This document shows positions 50,049 to 59,365 of a stretch of 61,790 nt of DNA, piece by piece. The translations under genes were made by a program, and so were the position numbers. The DNA is taken from NCBI GenBank assembly GCA_009377755.1, contig WHTM01000031.1, positions 1-61,790 on the forward strand, given 5' to 3'. The stretch is from Hyphomicrobiales bacterium (GTDB lineage: Bacteria > Pseudomonadota > Alphaproteobacteria > Rhizobiales > Xanthobacteraceae). Position 1 is the stretch's first letter; each line of letters starts with the position of its first letter. The notes under the pieces were generated by a model. The model was not told the origin of the DNA. It searched no databases and was given only the letters and a program-made list of their open reading frames with translations.

Positions 50049-51419
50049 ATGATGCCTGAACCTCCGATTGAACACTTGGCTGCCTTGGTCGAACACAAGA
50101 CCGAGGAGCCAAACATCGAATACAAGGCCTGGATGGACCTGAGTGACAACGGGAACAGAGCCAACATCGCCAGGCACTTGTGCGGGCTGGCCAATTTAGG
50201 CGGCGGATATCTCATCTTCGGCGTCGATGATGATGGATCGTTTGCTGAACCTCACCCGGGTGACCTACACCCCTACAGGCAGGACGCCATCAACAACATC
50301 GCTGCGAAATATCTGGCGCCGCCTCCGCATTGCAACGTGCATTTCGTCCCGGTGTCGAACGGAAAGGAGTACCCTGTAGTCACCGTGCCCTCCCACGGCG
50401 CTCAGCCCATCTGTGCGAAATCAGACGGCCCGCTGGTCAAGGGTAAACGCGTCGGCGTGCAGCAGGGTGTCCATTACATCCGGCTAGCAGGACCTCGCAC
50501 CGCGGCGATCGACACCCCTGACCTTTGGCAGCAGGTTCTGCACCGCTGCGTGCTTAAGGAGCGGGATCGACTGGTTTCCGCCATAGGCGGACTACTCGAA
50601 AAGCCGCAGCTAACGTCTGCCGGCTACAGCATCGACCCTCTCTTTGACGAACTCGCAGCCCGTTGGGCCGAACTCCAGCCAACGGAACGCTGGACAGTGG
50701 ATCTAATCCAAAACCGGACGATCTATGCATTCCAGTTGCTCGACGAAGCGCGTGCGATCGTCCGAGAGATCGGGCTGGGGGCGCTTCGGGAAAGCGTCCG
50801 GCGAGCCACTTTTGACGCCGAGCGGTTCAAGGACATCGAGCTCTCGGCCTTTGCTTCGATCAGCGAGAATTCCCGCTGCGGCGTATTCGTCTCGGGAGAT
50901 GTCGAGGGTTATGAGCTGCAGCATGTGCACCAGAACGGCTCATACCTGCGTCCACCTGTCCTCGGACACATTTCCGCTGCTGGAGGCGGTGGAGAGGTTC
51001 GGGCTTATTGGGAAGACACTACATGGGTGAAGGAAGCGGTTGAGCAACGAAGTTCGCGGAAATGGGAGCCCGGAACCAAACTGAGCCCAAGTATCCAGGT
51101 CAGCCGCGCTCTTAACTTCATCGCCTTCGTGAAGAGCCTTTCGCACTCATTCCCCGACGCCAGGTACGCCATGCTGTCGGCCGATTACGGTGGCCTTCGT
51201 GGTCGGGTTATCGGAGAGCCGCGGCCAGGTGTGTACTTCAGCTACGATCGCAAGTCTGGCATGGCGTCGCGTCGAGCAAGCACAGTGATCCAACTGGATG
51301 CACTGGCCGAGCCTCAGATTGCGGAAGCGGCTGCCGATCTGACCGCCCCCATCTTCCGGCTGTTCGATGGCTGGCAAATTGTCCCAGATTTCGCGTCGAA
51401 GCTCCTCAAGAGCAGCTGA
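50049..51419 (+). CDS. AlbA_2 (Schlafen-type) putative nucleic-acid-binding protein
   Basis: The 456-residue protein has an N-terminal AlbA_2 domain: EHKTEEPNIEYKAWMDLSDN (residues 15-34), then ANIARHLCGLANLGGGYLIFGVDDDG (38-63) and IRLAGPRTA. This matches the divergent AAA_4/Schlafen fold in its characteristic order. The remaining 300 residues are not recognised. AlbA_2 proteins appear in transcription regulators, tRNA-targeting nucleases and some defence loci. GC content is visibly lower than in neighbouring genes, no partner gene is adjacent, and the flanks carry a palindromic repeat and non-coding DNA, so horizontal acquisition is likely. Either ATG at 50049 or ATG at 50052 could be the start. 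Confidence 0.75.
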   Translation: MMPEPPIEHLAALVEHKTEEPNIEYKAWMDLSDNGNRANIARHLCGLANLGGGYLIFGVDDDGSFAEPHPGDLHPYRQDAINNIAAKYLAPPPHCNVHFVPVSNGKEYPVVTVPSHGAQPICAKSDGPLVKGKRVGVQQGVHYIRLAGPRTAAIDTPDLWQQVLHRCVLKERDRLVSAIGGLLEKPQLTSAGYSIDPLFDELAARWAELQPTERWTVDLIQNRTIYAFQLLDEARAIVREIGLGALRESVRRATFDAERFKDIELSAFASISENSRCGVFVSGDVEGYELQHVHQNGSYLRPPVLGHISAAGGGGEVRAYWEDTTWVKEAVEQRSSRKWEPGTKLSPSIQVSRALNFIAFVKSLSHSFPDARYAMLSADYGGLRGRVIGEPRPGVYFSYDRKSGMASRRASTVIQLDALAEPQIAEAAADLTAPIFRLFDGWQIVPDFASKLLKSS

Positions 51420-51633
51420 CTTTCACCTCTGGAATTTCCTGCGCTGTAGCCATTCGGACCGCTACAAAATCAAGTGTCCAAGGGTCCAAAATCATGTGTC
51501 CGACATCCAGCAATCCGTGTCGTTGCGGCAGCAATCGCGGGCCATGCGCATACGTGGCGCTTGGCGGGGATGATGGCGGCGGATTGATCCCTCCCCTTTT
51601 CCTTCGCTACCCTGATCCGGCAAGGGAAACGCC

Positions 51634-53262
51634 GTGCCGACCTCGCCCTACGACATCGACCTCGACCGCAACCCGGCGAACTTCCAGCCGCTAACGCCGC
51701 TCGCGTTCCTGGAGCGCGCGGCGTCGGTCTTTCCCGGTCACCCGGCCATCATCCACGGACCGCTGCATCGCAGCTACGCCGAGTTCTACGCCCGCGCGCG
51801 CAAGCTTGCCTCGGTGCTGGCGCAGCGCGGCATCGGACGCGGCGATACGGTAACGGCGGTGCTCGCCAATACGCCGGCGATGCTGGAGGCGCACTACGGC
51901 GTGCCGATGACCGGCGCTGTGCTCAACACCGTCAACACGAGGCTTGACGTCGCGACCATCGCTTTCACGTTCGATCACGCCGAAACCAAGGTGCTGATCG
52001 TCGACCGGGAATTCTCGCCGGTGGTGAAGCAGGCGCTGTCGCTCGCCAAGGCCAAGCCGCTGGTGGTCGACTACGACGATCCGGAATTCTCAGGCAGCAG
52101 CGAGCGCATCGGCTCGATCGAATACGAGGCGTTCATCGCAACAGGCGACCCCGCCTTCGCCTGGCGCATGCCGAACGACGAGTGGGACGCGATCGCGCTC
52201 AACTACACATCCGGCACCACCGGCGATCCCAAGGGCGTCGTCTATCACCACCGCGGCGCCTATCTGCTTGGCGTCGGCAACATCGTCACCTGCGGCATTG
52301 GCAAGCATCCGGTGTATCTCTGGACGCTGCCGATGTTCCACTGCAACGGCTGGTGCTTCCCGTGGTCGATCTCGGTGGTTGCCGGCACGCACGTCTGCCT
52401 GCGCCAGGTGCGCGCGGCCGCCATGTACGACGCCATCGCCAATCACAAGGTGACGCATCTGTGCGGCGCGCCGATCGTGATGTCGACACTGCTCAATGCG
52501 CCGGCGAATGAAAAGAAGCCGCTACCGCACGTGGTCGAGTTCTTCACCGCCGCGGCGCCACCGCCGGAGGCGGTGCTGGCCGCGATGAAGGAGGCTGGCT
52601 TCAATGTCACGCATCTGTACGGACTGACCGAGACCTATGGGCCGGCGGTGGTCAACGACTGGCAGCGTGACTGGGATGCGCTGGCGTCGTCCGAGCAGGC
52701 GGCCAGGAAGGCTCGCCAGGGCGTGCGCTATCTGCCGCTCGAGGCGCTCGACGTGCGCGACCCCGAGACCTTGCAGCCGGTGGCGCGCGACGGCGAGACA
52801 CTGGGCGAGGTGATGTTCCGCGGCAACGTGGTGATGAAGGGGTATCTCAAGAACAAGGCCGCGACCGACAAGGCGTTCGCGGGCGGCTGGTTCCACTCCG
52901 GCGATCTCGGCGTGATGCATGACGACGGCTATATCCAGCTCAAGGACCGCTCCAAGGACATCATCATTTCCGGCGGCGAGAACATCTCCTCGATCGAGGT
53001 GGAGGACGCGCTCTACAAACATCCCGCCGTGCAGGCCGCAGCCGTGGTGGCCAAGCCCGACGAGAAATGGAGCGAGACGCCGTGCGCGTTCGTGGAACTG
53101 AAGCCCGGGAAAGAAGCGACGGCCGACGACCTGATCGCCTGGTGCCGCAAGCATCTCGCGGGCTACAAGTGCCCGCACACCGTGGTGTTCACGGAATTGC
53201 CGAGGACCAGCACGGGGAAGATCCAGAAGTTTCGGTTGAGGGAGATGGCGAGGGGAGTGTGA
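51634..53262 (+). CDS. medium/long-chain acyl-CoA synthetase (AlkK/DmdB-like)
   Basis: The 542-residue AMP-forming ligase has YTSGTTGDPKGVVYHHRGAY (about residues 190-209), TLPMFHCNGWCFPW, the LYGLTETYGPAV motif, GWFHSGDLGVMHDDGYIQLKDRSKDIIISGGENISSIE and the catalytic lysine in TSTGKIQKFRLR. The HCNGWCFPW block is typical of the AlkK / methylmercaptopropionate-CoA-ligase group. The start is GTG at 51634 with AAGGGAAA upstream. The substrate is unknown, and an orphan Bug receptor follows about 270 bases downstream. Confidence 0.9.
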   Translation: MPTSPYDIDLDRNPANFQPLTPLAFLERAASVFPGHPAIIHGPLHRSYAEFYARARKLASVLAQRGIGRGDTVTAVLANTPAMLEAHYGVPMTGAVLNTVNTRLDVATIAFTFDHAETKVLIVDREFSPVVKQALSLAKAKPLVVDYDDPEFSGSSERIGSIEYEAFIATGDPAFAWRMPNDEWDAIALNYTSGTTGDPKGVVYHHRGAYLLGVGNIVTCGIGKHPVYLWTLPMFHCNGWCFPWSISVVAGTHVCLRQVRAAAMYDAIANHKVTHLCGAPIVMSTLLNAPANEKKPLPHVVEFFTAAAPPPEAVLAAMKEAGFNVTHLYGLTETYGPAVVNDWQRDWDALASSEQAARKARQGVRYLPLEALDVRDPETLQPVARDGETLGEVMFRGNVVMKGYLKNKAATDKAFAGGWFHSGDLGVMHDDGYIQLKDRSKDIIISGGENISSIEVEDALYKHPAVQAAAVVAKPDEKWSETPCAFVELKPGKEATADDLIAWCRKHLAGYKCPHTVVFTELPRTSTGKIQKFRLREMARGV

Positions 53263-53530
53263 GCGCCATCGTAAAAACTCTGAAGCTGAGCATCGTGTCC
53301 ACGCGCTGGTTTCTCCTTGATCCGCGTCTTGTTCGACGCGAGGATCACCGGTGCTGATTGGAGCTATGGTTTGACCGGCGTCTCCTCGCTCTGCGCTGCC
53401 TGCGCTGCCCTGCCGCATGCGGGCCATTGCGGAGATGTTGTCCGTAAGACAGAGCCGGTCTAGCCTTGCGGCGAAGTCGCCGAAGCGCAGGCCGAAACGA
53501 CCGCGGCACGGCGACCCCAGGGAGGACAGC

Positions 53531-54568
53531 ATGACATCGGTTCCGTCGCGTATCGGGGCAAGCGGCATTTTGGGCGCCGCAATCTTGACCGTCGCCATGG
53601 CGCCCGCATCTGCCGCCGACTTCTATGCCGGCAAGACCATCGATTTCATGATCGGCGCGAATCCCGGCGGCGGCTACGATCTCTATGCCCGTGCGCTCGC
53701 ACGCCACATCGTCAAGCACATCCCGGGCCATCCGCAAATCGTGCCGAAGAACATGCCCGGCGCGGGCAGCGGCAAGGCCGCCGCCTACATGCAAACGCTG
53801 GCACCCAGGGACGGCACGGCGGTCGGTGCCGTGTTCCCGGGTGCGCTGATGGAGCCGCTGCTCGGCGACCGCGCCAAGGCGCTGTATGACCCCCCGAAGT
53901 TCCAATACATCGGCACCGCCGACAACGGCACCCGCCTATGCGCGATCTGGCACACGTCGCAGACCAAGACCTTCGAGGATGCGCTCAAACGCAAGACCGT
54001 GCTCGGCGCCAGCCAGGCCGGCGGCTCGTCCCGCGACTACGCCTCCATGCACAACAAGCTCAACGGCACCAAGTTCGAGATCGTCTCCGGCTACAAGGGC
54101 ACGGTCGACATCATGCTCGCCATCGAGCGCGGCGAGGTCGAAGGCATGTGCGGTTACGACTGGTCCAGCATCCGCACACAGCGCTCGGACTGGCTGCGCG
54201 ACAAGAAGATCAACGTCATCGTGCAGGTCGGCCTCGAACCCAACCCGGAACTGACCAAGATGGGAGTGCCGCCGATCTGGAAATTCATCAAGAACGACGA
54301 GGACAAGAAGGTCGCCGAGCTGATCGTTACGCAACAGGTGTTCGGCCGCCCGTACTTCGTGCCCGCCGGGACGCCGCCTGACCGCGTCAAGATCCTGCGC
54401 GAGGCGTTCGACAAGACGACGGCCGACCCCGCGTTCCTCGACGATGCCAAGAAGCAGCGGCTGGACGTGGAGCCGCTGGGCGGGGCCAGGGTGCAGCAAC
54501 TGGTCGAGAAGCTCTACGCGACACCGGCGGCGATCGTCGAGCGCGCCAAGGCGGCGGTGAAGCCTTAG
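53531..54568 (+). CDS. tripartite tricarboxylate transporter receptor (Bug/TctC family), orphan
   Basis: The 345-residue periplasmic receptor has a signal peptide ending near ASAAD. ADFYAGKTIDFMIGANPGGGYDLYARALARHI and GHPQIVPKNMPGAGSGKAAAYM are the Bug-family glycine-rich binding loop and following region. GGAGGA at 53521-53526 supports the ATG at 53531. No TctAB permease is in the window. Its proximity to the acyl-CoA synthetase gene may mean the ligand is an acid activated by that enzyme, which is speculative. Confidence 0.88.
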   Translation: MTSVPSRIGASGILGAAILTVAMAPASAADFYAGKTIDFMIGANPGGGYDLYARALARHIVKHIPGHPQIVPKNMPGAGSGKAAAYMQTLAPRDGTAVGAVFPGALMEPLLGDRAKALYDPPKFQYIGTADNGTRLCAIWHTSQTKTFEDALKRKTVLGASQAGGSSRDYASMHNKLNGTKFEIVSGYKGTVDIMLAIERGEVEGMCGYDWSSIRTQRSDWLRDKKINVIVQVGLEPNPELTKMGVPPIWKFIKNDEDKKVAELIVTQQVFGRPYFVPAGTPPDRVKILREAFDKTTADPAFLDDAKKQRLDVEPLGGARVQQLVEKLYATPAAIVERAKAAVKP

Positions 54569-54779
54569 CCCGCAGGCGGCCTCGTCAGGTCGAGGGCACC
54601 GCCGGCCGCTCCAGCAGTGCCTCAGCGGCCCGAGGTCACCCGTCGACGCGCACCTTCACCGTGCGCGACAGCAACGGCGCGGCAAGACTGACTAGCCGGA
54701 TACAACGGTCCATCGCCGCGCCGGTGGCGCTGCCCCGGGCTCAAAACGCATTGCTACTCGACCGATCAGATCAGCGCAG

Positions 54780-54965
54780 TTAGTGAACGCTGACGCTCGT
54801 CTCTTGCTGTAGACGCGCGATCTCGTCCTTTACCTGCAACTTGCGACGCTTCAATTCCGCGATTTTCAGTCCATCGCTCGACGGGTGGGCGAGGGCTTCG
54901 CTGATCTGCTCCTCGAGGGCCCGGTGCCGTCGTTCCAGTTCCGCAAGATGCGTTTCCAGGGACAT
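54780..54965 (-). CDS. DUF465 (YdcH family) small protein
   Basis: The 61-residue helical protein (MSLETHLAELERRHRALEEQISEAL, then IAELKRRKLQVKDEIARL) is typical of DUF465/YdcH. These are small, often duplicated alphaproteobacterial proteins of unknown function predicted to form a helical hairpin. The start at 54965 gives the usual MS-x-x-x-HL start. It is arranged divergently with a second DUF465 gene at 55184. Confidence 0.87.
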   Translation of the reverse strand: MSLETHLAELERRHRALEEQISEALAHPSSDGLKIAELKRRKLQVKDEIARLQQETSVSVH

Positions 54966-55183
54966 GTGCAACGTCTCCTTGATCGGATTGCTGCCAGACT
55001 CGACTATTTTACACCAGACCGACCGGAAGTCGACGCGGGAATGCACTTTGCACCGCAGCAATCCTCGCCTTCCTGGCCCGTCAGGAGCACGTCCGGCTTG
55101 AAGGGACGCGGCAAAAACGTCAGAATTGCCATTGTTTTGGCAGTGGGCACCGAGCGGGCCGGCAGCCCCTACGCAAGGCAGCC

Positions 55184-55390
55184 ATGACCAAAGAGGAAGA
55201 AGGCGAGCTCCGAGCCCAGCTTGCCCGTCTGCAGCAGGAGCACCGCGACCTCGACTCCGCGATCGCGGCCCTACAGGAAGCGCCGGGCGCCGATCTCCTG
55301 CAGGTGCAGCGGCTGAAGAAGCGCAAGCTACACCTGCGCGACCGTATCTCTTTCATCGAGGATCAGCTGACCCCAGACATCATTGCCTGA
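55184..55390 (+). CDS. DUF465 (YdcH family) small protein, second copy
   Basis: The 68-residue protein (EEGELRAQLARLQQEHRDLDSAIAAL, then VQRLKKRKLHLRDRISFIEDQL) has the same helical hairpin pattern as the divergent copy at 54780-54965. The paired, non-identical copies suggest an old duplication. Function is unknown. Confidence 0.87.
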   Translation: MTKEEEGELRAQLARLQQEHRDLDSAIAALQEAPGADLLQVQRLKKRKLHLRDRISFIEDQLTPDIIA

Positions 55391-55391
55391 C

Positions 55392-55452
55392 AGGGATCAG
55401 GTGTCAGGATTCCTGATGTCTGATTCCCGATGCCCGATTGCTGATCCCTGAT
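55392..55452. repeat. dispersed repeat family F, copy 2
   Basis: CAGGGATCAGGTGTCAGGAT pairs with CTGATTCCCGATGCC and TGATCCCTGA. It resembles the repeat at 17222-17314 and lies between a convergent gene pair (DUF465 and the Bug receptor). Confidence 0.75.
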
Positions 55453-55453
55453 A

Positions 55454-56428
55454 TCAGTGCGGCTTTACCCCCGCCTCGCGGACGACCTCGCTCCAGCGCT
55501 TGAGCTCGTCCGCGACGAAGACCTTTGCTTCGACCGGCGTTCGCGGCGTCACCTCGACGTTGAGCTTCTTGAAATGCTCCACCACCGCCGCGGATTTCTG
55601 CACCGCCGTAACGTCGGCGTTGATCTTGTCGACGATCGTCTTCGGTGTCTTCGGCGGCGCGCTGATGCCGTTCCAGGTGCTGGAAAGAACTCCGCTGACG
55701 CCGGTTTCCTCCAGCGTCGGAATATCGGACAGCGCCGAGATTCGTTTCGGCGTCGCCGCGGCAAGAATCCGCGCCTTGTTGCCGTCATGCAGACGCTTGG
55801 CCATCGCGAGCTCCATGAAGATGAAGTCGACATGGCTCGCGATCAGGTCGTTGAGCGCCGGCGCGGTTCCCTTGTACGGCACATGCGTGAACTTCAAGCC
55901 GGTACGCCTGCTGAACAGCTCGGCCGTCAGGTGCGAGGTCGTGCCGATGCCCTGCGAGGCGTAGTTCAGCTTGCCCGGATTGGCCTTGGCATAGGCGACG
56001 AATTCCTTGGCGGTTTTTGCCGGAAAGTCAGGGCGCACCAGCAGTACGTTCGGCAGCTCCGACATGATCGCCACGGTCTCGAACTTCTCCGGATCGTAGG
56101 GCATCTTGGTGTAGAGCACTTTGTTGATCGTGATCGGCGCCGGCTGCGATGCCAGCAAGGTGTAGCCGTCCGGCTCGGAGCCGAAGACCGCCTCGCCGCC
56201 GATATTGCCGCCGGCTCCACCGCGGTTCTCGACCACCACGGTCTGTCCCCAGCGCTTGCTGAGTTGTTCGGTGATGACGCGCGTGACGGTGTCGACTCCA
56301 CCGCCGGCCGGCACGGAAACGATGACCCTCACCGGCTTCGAGGGGAACGCCCCTCCCTGCTGCGCCTGCAGCGGCGCAACCGCCAGCAACGTGCCCGCGC
56401 AGGCGAGCAGCGCCCAATATCTCCGCAT
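55454..56428 (-). CDS. tripartite tricarboxylate transporter receptor (Bug/TctC family), orphan
   Basis: The 324-residue receptor has a signal peptide (MRRYWALLACAGTLLAVAPLQAQ). The Bug features are FPSKPVRVIVSVPAGGGVDTVTRVI, VVVENRGGAGGNIGGEAVF, LNYASQGIGTTSHL and HVPYKGTAPALNDLIASHVDF. This is the most canonical of the three Bug receptors here. GGGAGC upstream supports the start at 56428. No TctAB genes are nearby. It is divergent from purEK. Confidence 0.92.
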   Translation of the reverse strand: MRRYWALLACAGTLLAVAPLQAQQGGAFPSKPVRVIVSVPAGGGVDTVTRVITEQLSKRWGQTVVVENRGGAGGNIGGEAVFGSEPDGYTLLASQPAPITINKVLYTKMPYDPEKFETVAIMSELPNVLLVRPDFPAKTAKEFVAYAKANPGKLNYASQGIGTTSHLTAELFSRRTGLKFTHVPYKGTAPALNDLIASHVDFIFMELAMAKRLHDGNKARILAAATPKRISALSDIPTLEETGVSGVLSSTWNGISAPPKTPKTIVDKINADVTAVQKSAAVVEHFKKLNVEVTPRTPVEAKVFVADELKRWSEVVREAGVKPH

Positions 56429-56590
56429 TTTCTTGCTCCCTTGAGTTATCGACCTAGCGTTGTGCTGAGTGCCTTGGGCGATCCAGCCGGTCCGAGTCAA
56501 GGGCAGGCGGCCTCACCATACCACCCCTTGATCGAGCCCGGTCCGGCCACGGCGCCGCGCAACGCGGCAGTGGACCGCCGCCGCCGCAAC

Positions 56591-56618
56591 TTGCTACTCG
56601 AAGGCCTGACCCTATAAT
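56591..56618 (+). promoter_or_regulatory. candidate sigma-70-type promoter of purEK
   Basis: TTGCTA at 56591-56596 and a perfect TATAAT at 56613-56618 are spaced by 16 bases, about 40 bases before the purE ATG. No purine-repressor operator was recognised. Confidence 0.6.
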
Positions 56619-56660
56619 CCGCGCCTTCTTTTGCGGTCCGGGGCGGGACTCGAGGAGCAA

Positions 56661-57155
56661 ATGCCAGCAGCGCCGGTTGCGATCATCGTGGGGAGCCAGT
56701 CCGACTGGGCCACCATGACGCATGCGGCCGAGACGCTGGATGCGCTCCAGGTCGGCTACGAGACGCGCATCGTCTCGGCCCATCGCACGCCGGATCGGCT
56801 CTATGCGTTCGCCAAAGGGGCGCAGGCCAGCGGCATCAAGGTGATCATTGCCGGCGCCGGCGGCGCAGCGCACCTGCCCGGTATGACGGCAGCCATGACC
56901 ACCCTGCCGGTATTCGGCGTGCCGATCGAGTCGAAAGCGCTGTCGGGGCTCGATTCGCTCTACTCGATCGTGCAGATGCCAGCCGGCGTGCCGGTCGGCA
57001 CGCTGGCGATCGGCAAGGCAGGCGCTGTCAATGCGGCGCTTCTCGCCGCAAGCGTGCTGGCGCTGTCTGACGCGGCGCTGGCGCAGCGCCTTGCGACATG
57101 GCGCAAGCAGCAGACCGACGCCGTTGGCGAGCGGCCGGGCGAGGCCGAGGCGTGA
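56661..57155 (+). CDS. purE: 5-(carboxyamino)imidazole ribonucleotide mutase
   Basis: The 164-residue class I PurE interconverts N5-CAIR and CAIR in purine synthesis. Landmarks are [61 protein letters not shown] and [27 protein letters not shown] before the ATG at 56661 fixes the start. The stop overlaps the purK GTG (GTGA). Confidence 0.97.
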   Translation: MPAAPVAIIVGSQSDWATMTHAAETLDALQVGYETRIVSAHRTPDRLYAFAKGAQASGIKVIIAGAGGAAHLPGMTAAMTTLPVFGVPIESKALSGLDSLYSIVQMPAGVPVGTLAIGKAGAVNAALLAASVLALSDAALAQRLATWRKQQTDAVGERPGEAEA

Positions 57156-58246
57156 GCCCAGCAACCGTGTTGCAGCCCGGCGCAACCATCGGAATTCTCG
57201 GCGGCGGGCAGCTCGGACGGATGCTGGCGCTGGCCGCCGCGCGGCTCGGCTTGCACTGCCACGTCTACGCCGCGGATGCGGATTCGCCGGCGTTCGACGT
57301 GGTGCAAAAATGGATCTGCGCGCCATACGACGACCGGGAACGGCTCGCCGCTTTTGCCGACGCCGTCGACCTGATCACCTACGAGTTCGAGAACGTGCCG
57401 GCGGAGACGGCGAACTTCCTAGCGGCCCGCCGTATCGTCCTGCCCGATCCGGCGGTACTGGCACGCACCCAGGACCGGCTGATCGAGAAGACCTTTATTG
57501 CTGATCTCGCTATTGCTACGGCGCCGTTCGCCGCCGTCGGCTCGCTATCGGAGCTCGCCGCCGCCGTCGATGCGATCGGGCTGCCGGCCGTGCTCAAGAC
57601 CCGGCGCCTCGGCTATGACGGCAAAGGGCAGGCGATGATCGCTGCCGGCGGCGACCCGCTCCGGGCCTGGGAGGCGCTCGGCCGTGCGCCGACGATTCTC
57701 GAGGGCTTCGTGCCGTTCGAACGGGAAATCTCCGTGATCGTCGCGCGCAGCCGCGACGGCCAGCTGCAGAGCTTCGACGTCGCCGAGAACGAGCACCGCG
57801 ATCATATCCTGAAGGTCTCGCGCGTTCCGGCGGCGATCACGCCCGACGTCGCCGCGCAGGCAGACGACATCGCCGCACGGATCGCCAAGGCATTCGGCTT
57901 TGTCGGCGTGCTCGCGGTGGAGATGTTCGTCGTGCACGATGGCTCGGGCACGTCGGTTCTTGTCAATGAGATCGCGCCGCGTGTGCACAATTCCGGGCAC
58001 TGGACGCTTGACGGATGCACGGTCTCGCAATTCGAGCAACACATTCGCGCCGTCGCGGGATGGCCGCTCGCCGTACCGGTGCGGTGGGCTGATGTCGAAA
58101 TGATCAACCTGATCGGCGACGAGGTGAACGACTACGCGCGGTGGCTCGGCGTCACCGGTGCGGCGGTGCATCTCTACGGCAAGAGCGAAGCGCGGCCCGG
58201 CCGCAAGATGGGCCACGTCACACGCATGTTTCACCGGCGGCGTTGA
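57152..58246 (+). CDS. purK: 5-(carboxyamino)imidazole ribonucleotide synthase
   Basis: The 364-residue ATP-grasp enzyme makes N5-CAIR from AIR, ATP and bicarbonate. Landmarks are [64 protein letters not shown], and [17 protein letters not shown]. The start is GTG at 57152, translationally coupled to purE through a four-base overlap. Confidence 0.97.
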   Translation: MSPATVLQPGATIGILGGGQLGRMLALAAARLGLHCHVYAADADSPAFDVVQKWICAPYDDRERLAAFADAVDLITYEFENVPAETANFLAARRIVLPDPAVLARTQDRLIEKTFIADLAIATAPFAAVGSLSELAAAVDAIGLPAVLKTRRLGYDGKGQAMIAAGGDPLRAWEALGRAPTILEGFVPFEREISVIVARSRDGQLQSFDVAENEHRDHILKVSRVPAAITPDVAAQADDIAARIAKAFGFVGVLAVEMFVVHDGSGTSVLVNEIAPRVHNSGHWTLDGCTVSQFEQHIRAVAGWPLAVPVRWADVEMINLIGDEVNDYARWLGVTGAAVHLYGKSEARPGRKMGHVTRMFHRRR

Positions 58247-58273
58247 GTCGATGCTGCGGCTCTTGCGCCACCG

Positions 58274-58546
58274 TCAGCGGCGTTGCGCCTTGCGGCGGGT
58301 TCCTGCGGTGCCGAGTTTGCGGGTGGATTCCCTGCGGGCCGCATCGGCTGCCGGCTGGCTGCGCCGCGATACGGCTTCCTGTGAATCCTCGTGCAGGTCG
58401 CGCAGGTGCAACAGCGTGTTGTATTCGTCCATGCTCAAGAGGACGAGCCGTTCACGCCCGTTCTTGGTAATGATGATCGGCTCCGACAATGCGGAGTCCG
58501 TATATGTCCCGAATTTCCGGATGAAGTCACCCGACGAGACCCGCAT
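58274..58546 (-). CDS. Phd/YefM-type antitoxin, no adjacent toxin
   Basis: The 90-residue protein has the Phd/YefM N-terminal pattern: MRVSSGDFIRKFGTYTDSAL, PIIITKNGRERLVLLSMDEYNTLL. A basic Arg/Ser-rich tail replaces the usual toxin-binding C-terminus. Antitoxins of this type normally precede a RelE/Doc/PIN-like toxin, but downstream it runs into the purK stop 27 bases away and upstream there is no toxin-like frame. It may be a solitary regulator or a remnant. Confidence 0.78.
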   Translation of the reverse strand: MRVSSGDFIRKFGTYTDSALSEPIIITKNGRERLVLLSMDEYNTLLHLRDLHEDSQEAVSRRSQPAADAARRESTRKLGTAGTRRKAQRR

Positions 58547-58720
58547 TACGAATCTCCTGCAACCACAGACACTTTCATATTAACCGTAGTTCATCCTTTC
58601 CCGTCGAATCAAGACATTTGGCTGGAGGCTCCGTCTGGATTTTTTGGAATAACCCGGCCCAAAATCGCCGCGGACCTCGGGCTCCCGGCCCGATTTTTTC
58701 CGTGATCGGCCGGCGGATGC

Positions 58721-59059
58721 TCAGCGCCAGTGGCGCCGGCCCCGCCAATGCGGCCGGCCCGACCCATAGAGGCGGCCCCAATGCCGGGGGTAGCCCCGCC
58801 AATATGGGCGATAGGCGTAAGGATAGGCATGGGCGAACGGGCCCGGCGTCCAGTAGCACGCACGCCGCCAGCCGCAGTCGTTAGAGCCGCAACGCCAGAC
58901 GCGGCGGCAGACGTAGGCCACATCCTGGCGGAGACTGCCTTCCTTGGCGGCAAGGCTGATCGCAGGCGCGCCCTGCAACGGCAGCGCCTCGGCGCGGTTT
59001 ACGGTGAGCGAACCGCCCAGGATCAGCAAAGCGATGAGTGTCACAATCTTGCTACGCAT
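58721..59059 (-). CDS. small secreted protein, Trp/Tyr/Arg/Gly-rich C-terminus
   Basis: The 112-residue product has a clear signal peptide (MRSKIVTLIALLILGGSLTVNRAEA). A region with four cysteines (VCRRVWRCGSNDCGWRRACYW) and a tail rich in Tyr, Arg, Gly, His and Trp follow. Proteins of this kind are common and uncharacterised in Rhizobiales. The start at 59059 fits the signal peptide best. An inverted repeat TTAACG-N9-CGTTAA lies 31 bases upstream of the ATG. Confidence 0.65.
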   Translation of the reverse strand: MRSKIVTLIALLILGGSLTVNRAEALPLQGAPAISLAAKEGSLRQDVAYVCRRVWRCGSNDCGWRRACYWTPGPFAHAYPYAYRPYWRGYPRHWGRLYGSGRPHWRGRRHWR

Positions 59060-59365
59060 GACCTGCCCCATCAAAGCAACGGCAACGGATTAACGCAAAA
59101 CTTACGTTAAGATTCCTGAATGCGCCCTGACTGCCGCGTTTAGACGCCGTTTACGTTTAAGGCGCCGACGCGGCGTCGTCATGCACCCGGCAGGCACCGT
59201 GATGGGACCACAGGCGGCGGCCAGGGCGTGGTTTCCGACCGACTTCGGCTGGGAGCGATGGACTTATCGTGAACCTTTTGCTAGTGGTCCCGTTTCCGGC
59301 GCACCGCACCCGCAGAGCGGGTGTCTTGTTGCGCGCCCCGAAATGCCACCGAGAAGGAATGACGC
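59060..59365. other. 306-bp intergenic region upstream of rpsU
   Basis: The region lies between a divergent pair. It contains TTAACG (59090-59095) and CGTTAA (59105-59110), separated by nine bases, near the secreted-protein gene. A further TTTACGTTTAAGGCG follows, and near 59310 the hairpin CACCCGCAGAGCGGGTG. No confident promoter for rpsU was found and no reading frame is convincing. Confidence 0.5.

Noticed and set aside
51420-51633. Small plus-strand peptide with CRCGSNRGPC upstream of the acyl-CoA synthetase
   Set aside because: It overlaps the real gene start in another frame and resembles no known family.
54569-54779. Short minus-strand coding remnant beginning MDRCIRLVSLAAPLLSRTVK
   Set aside because: Only about 25 residues, with no recognisable family and no ribosome-binding site.
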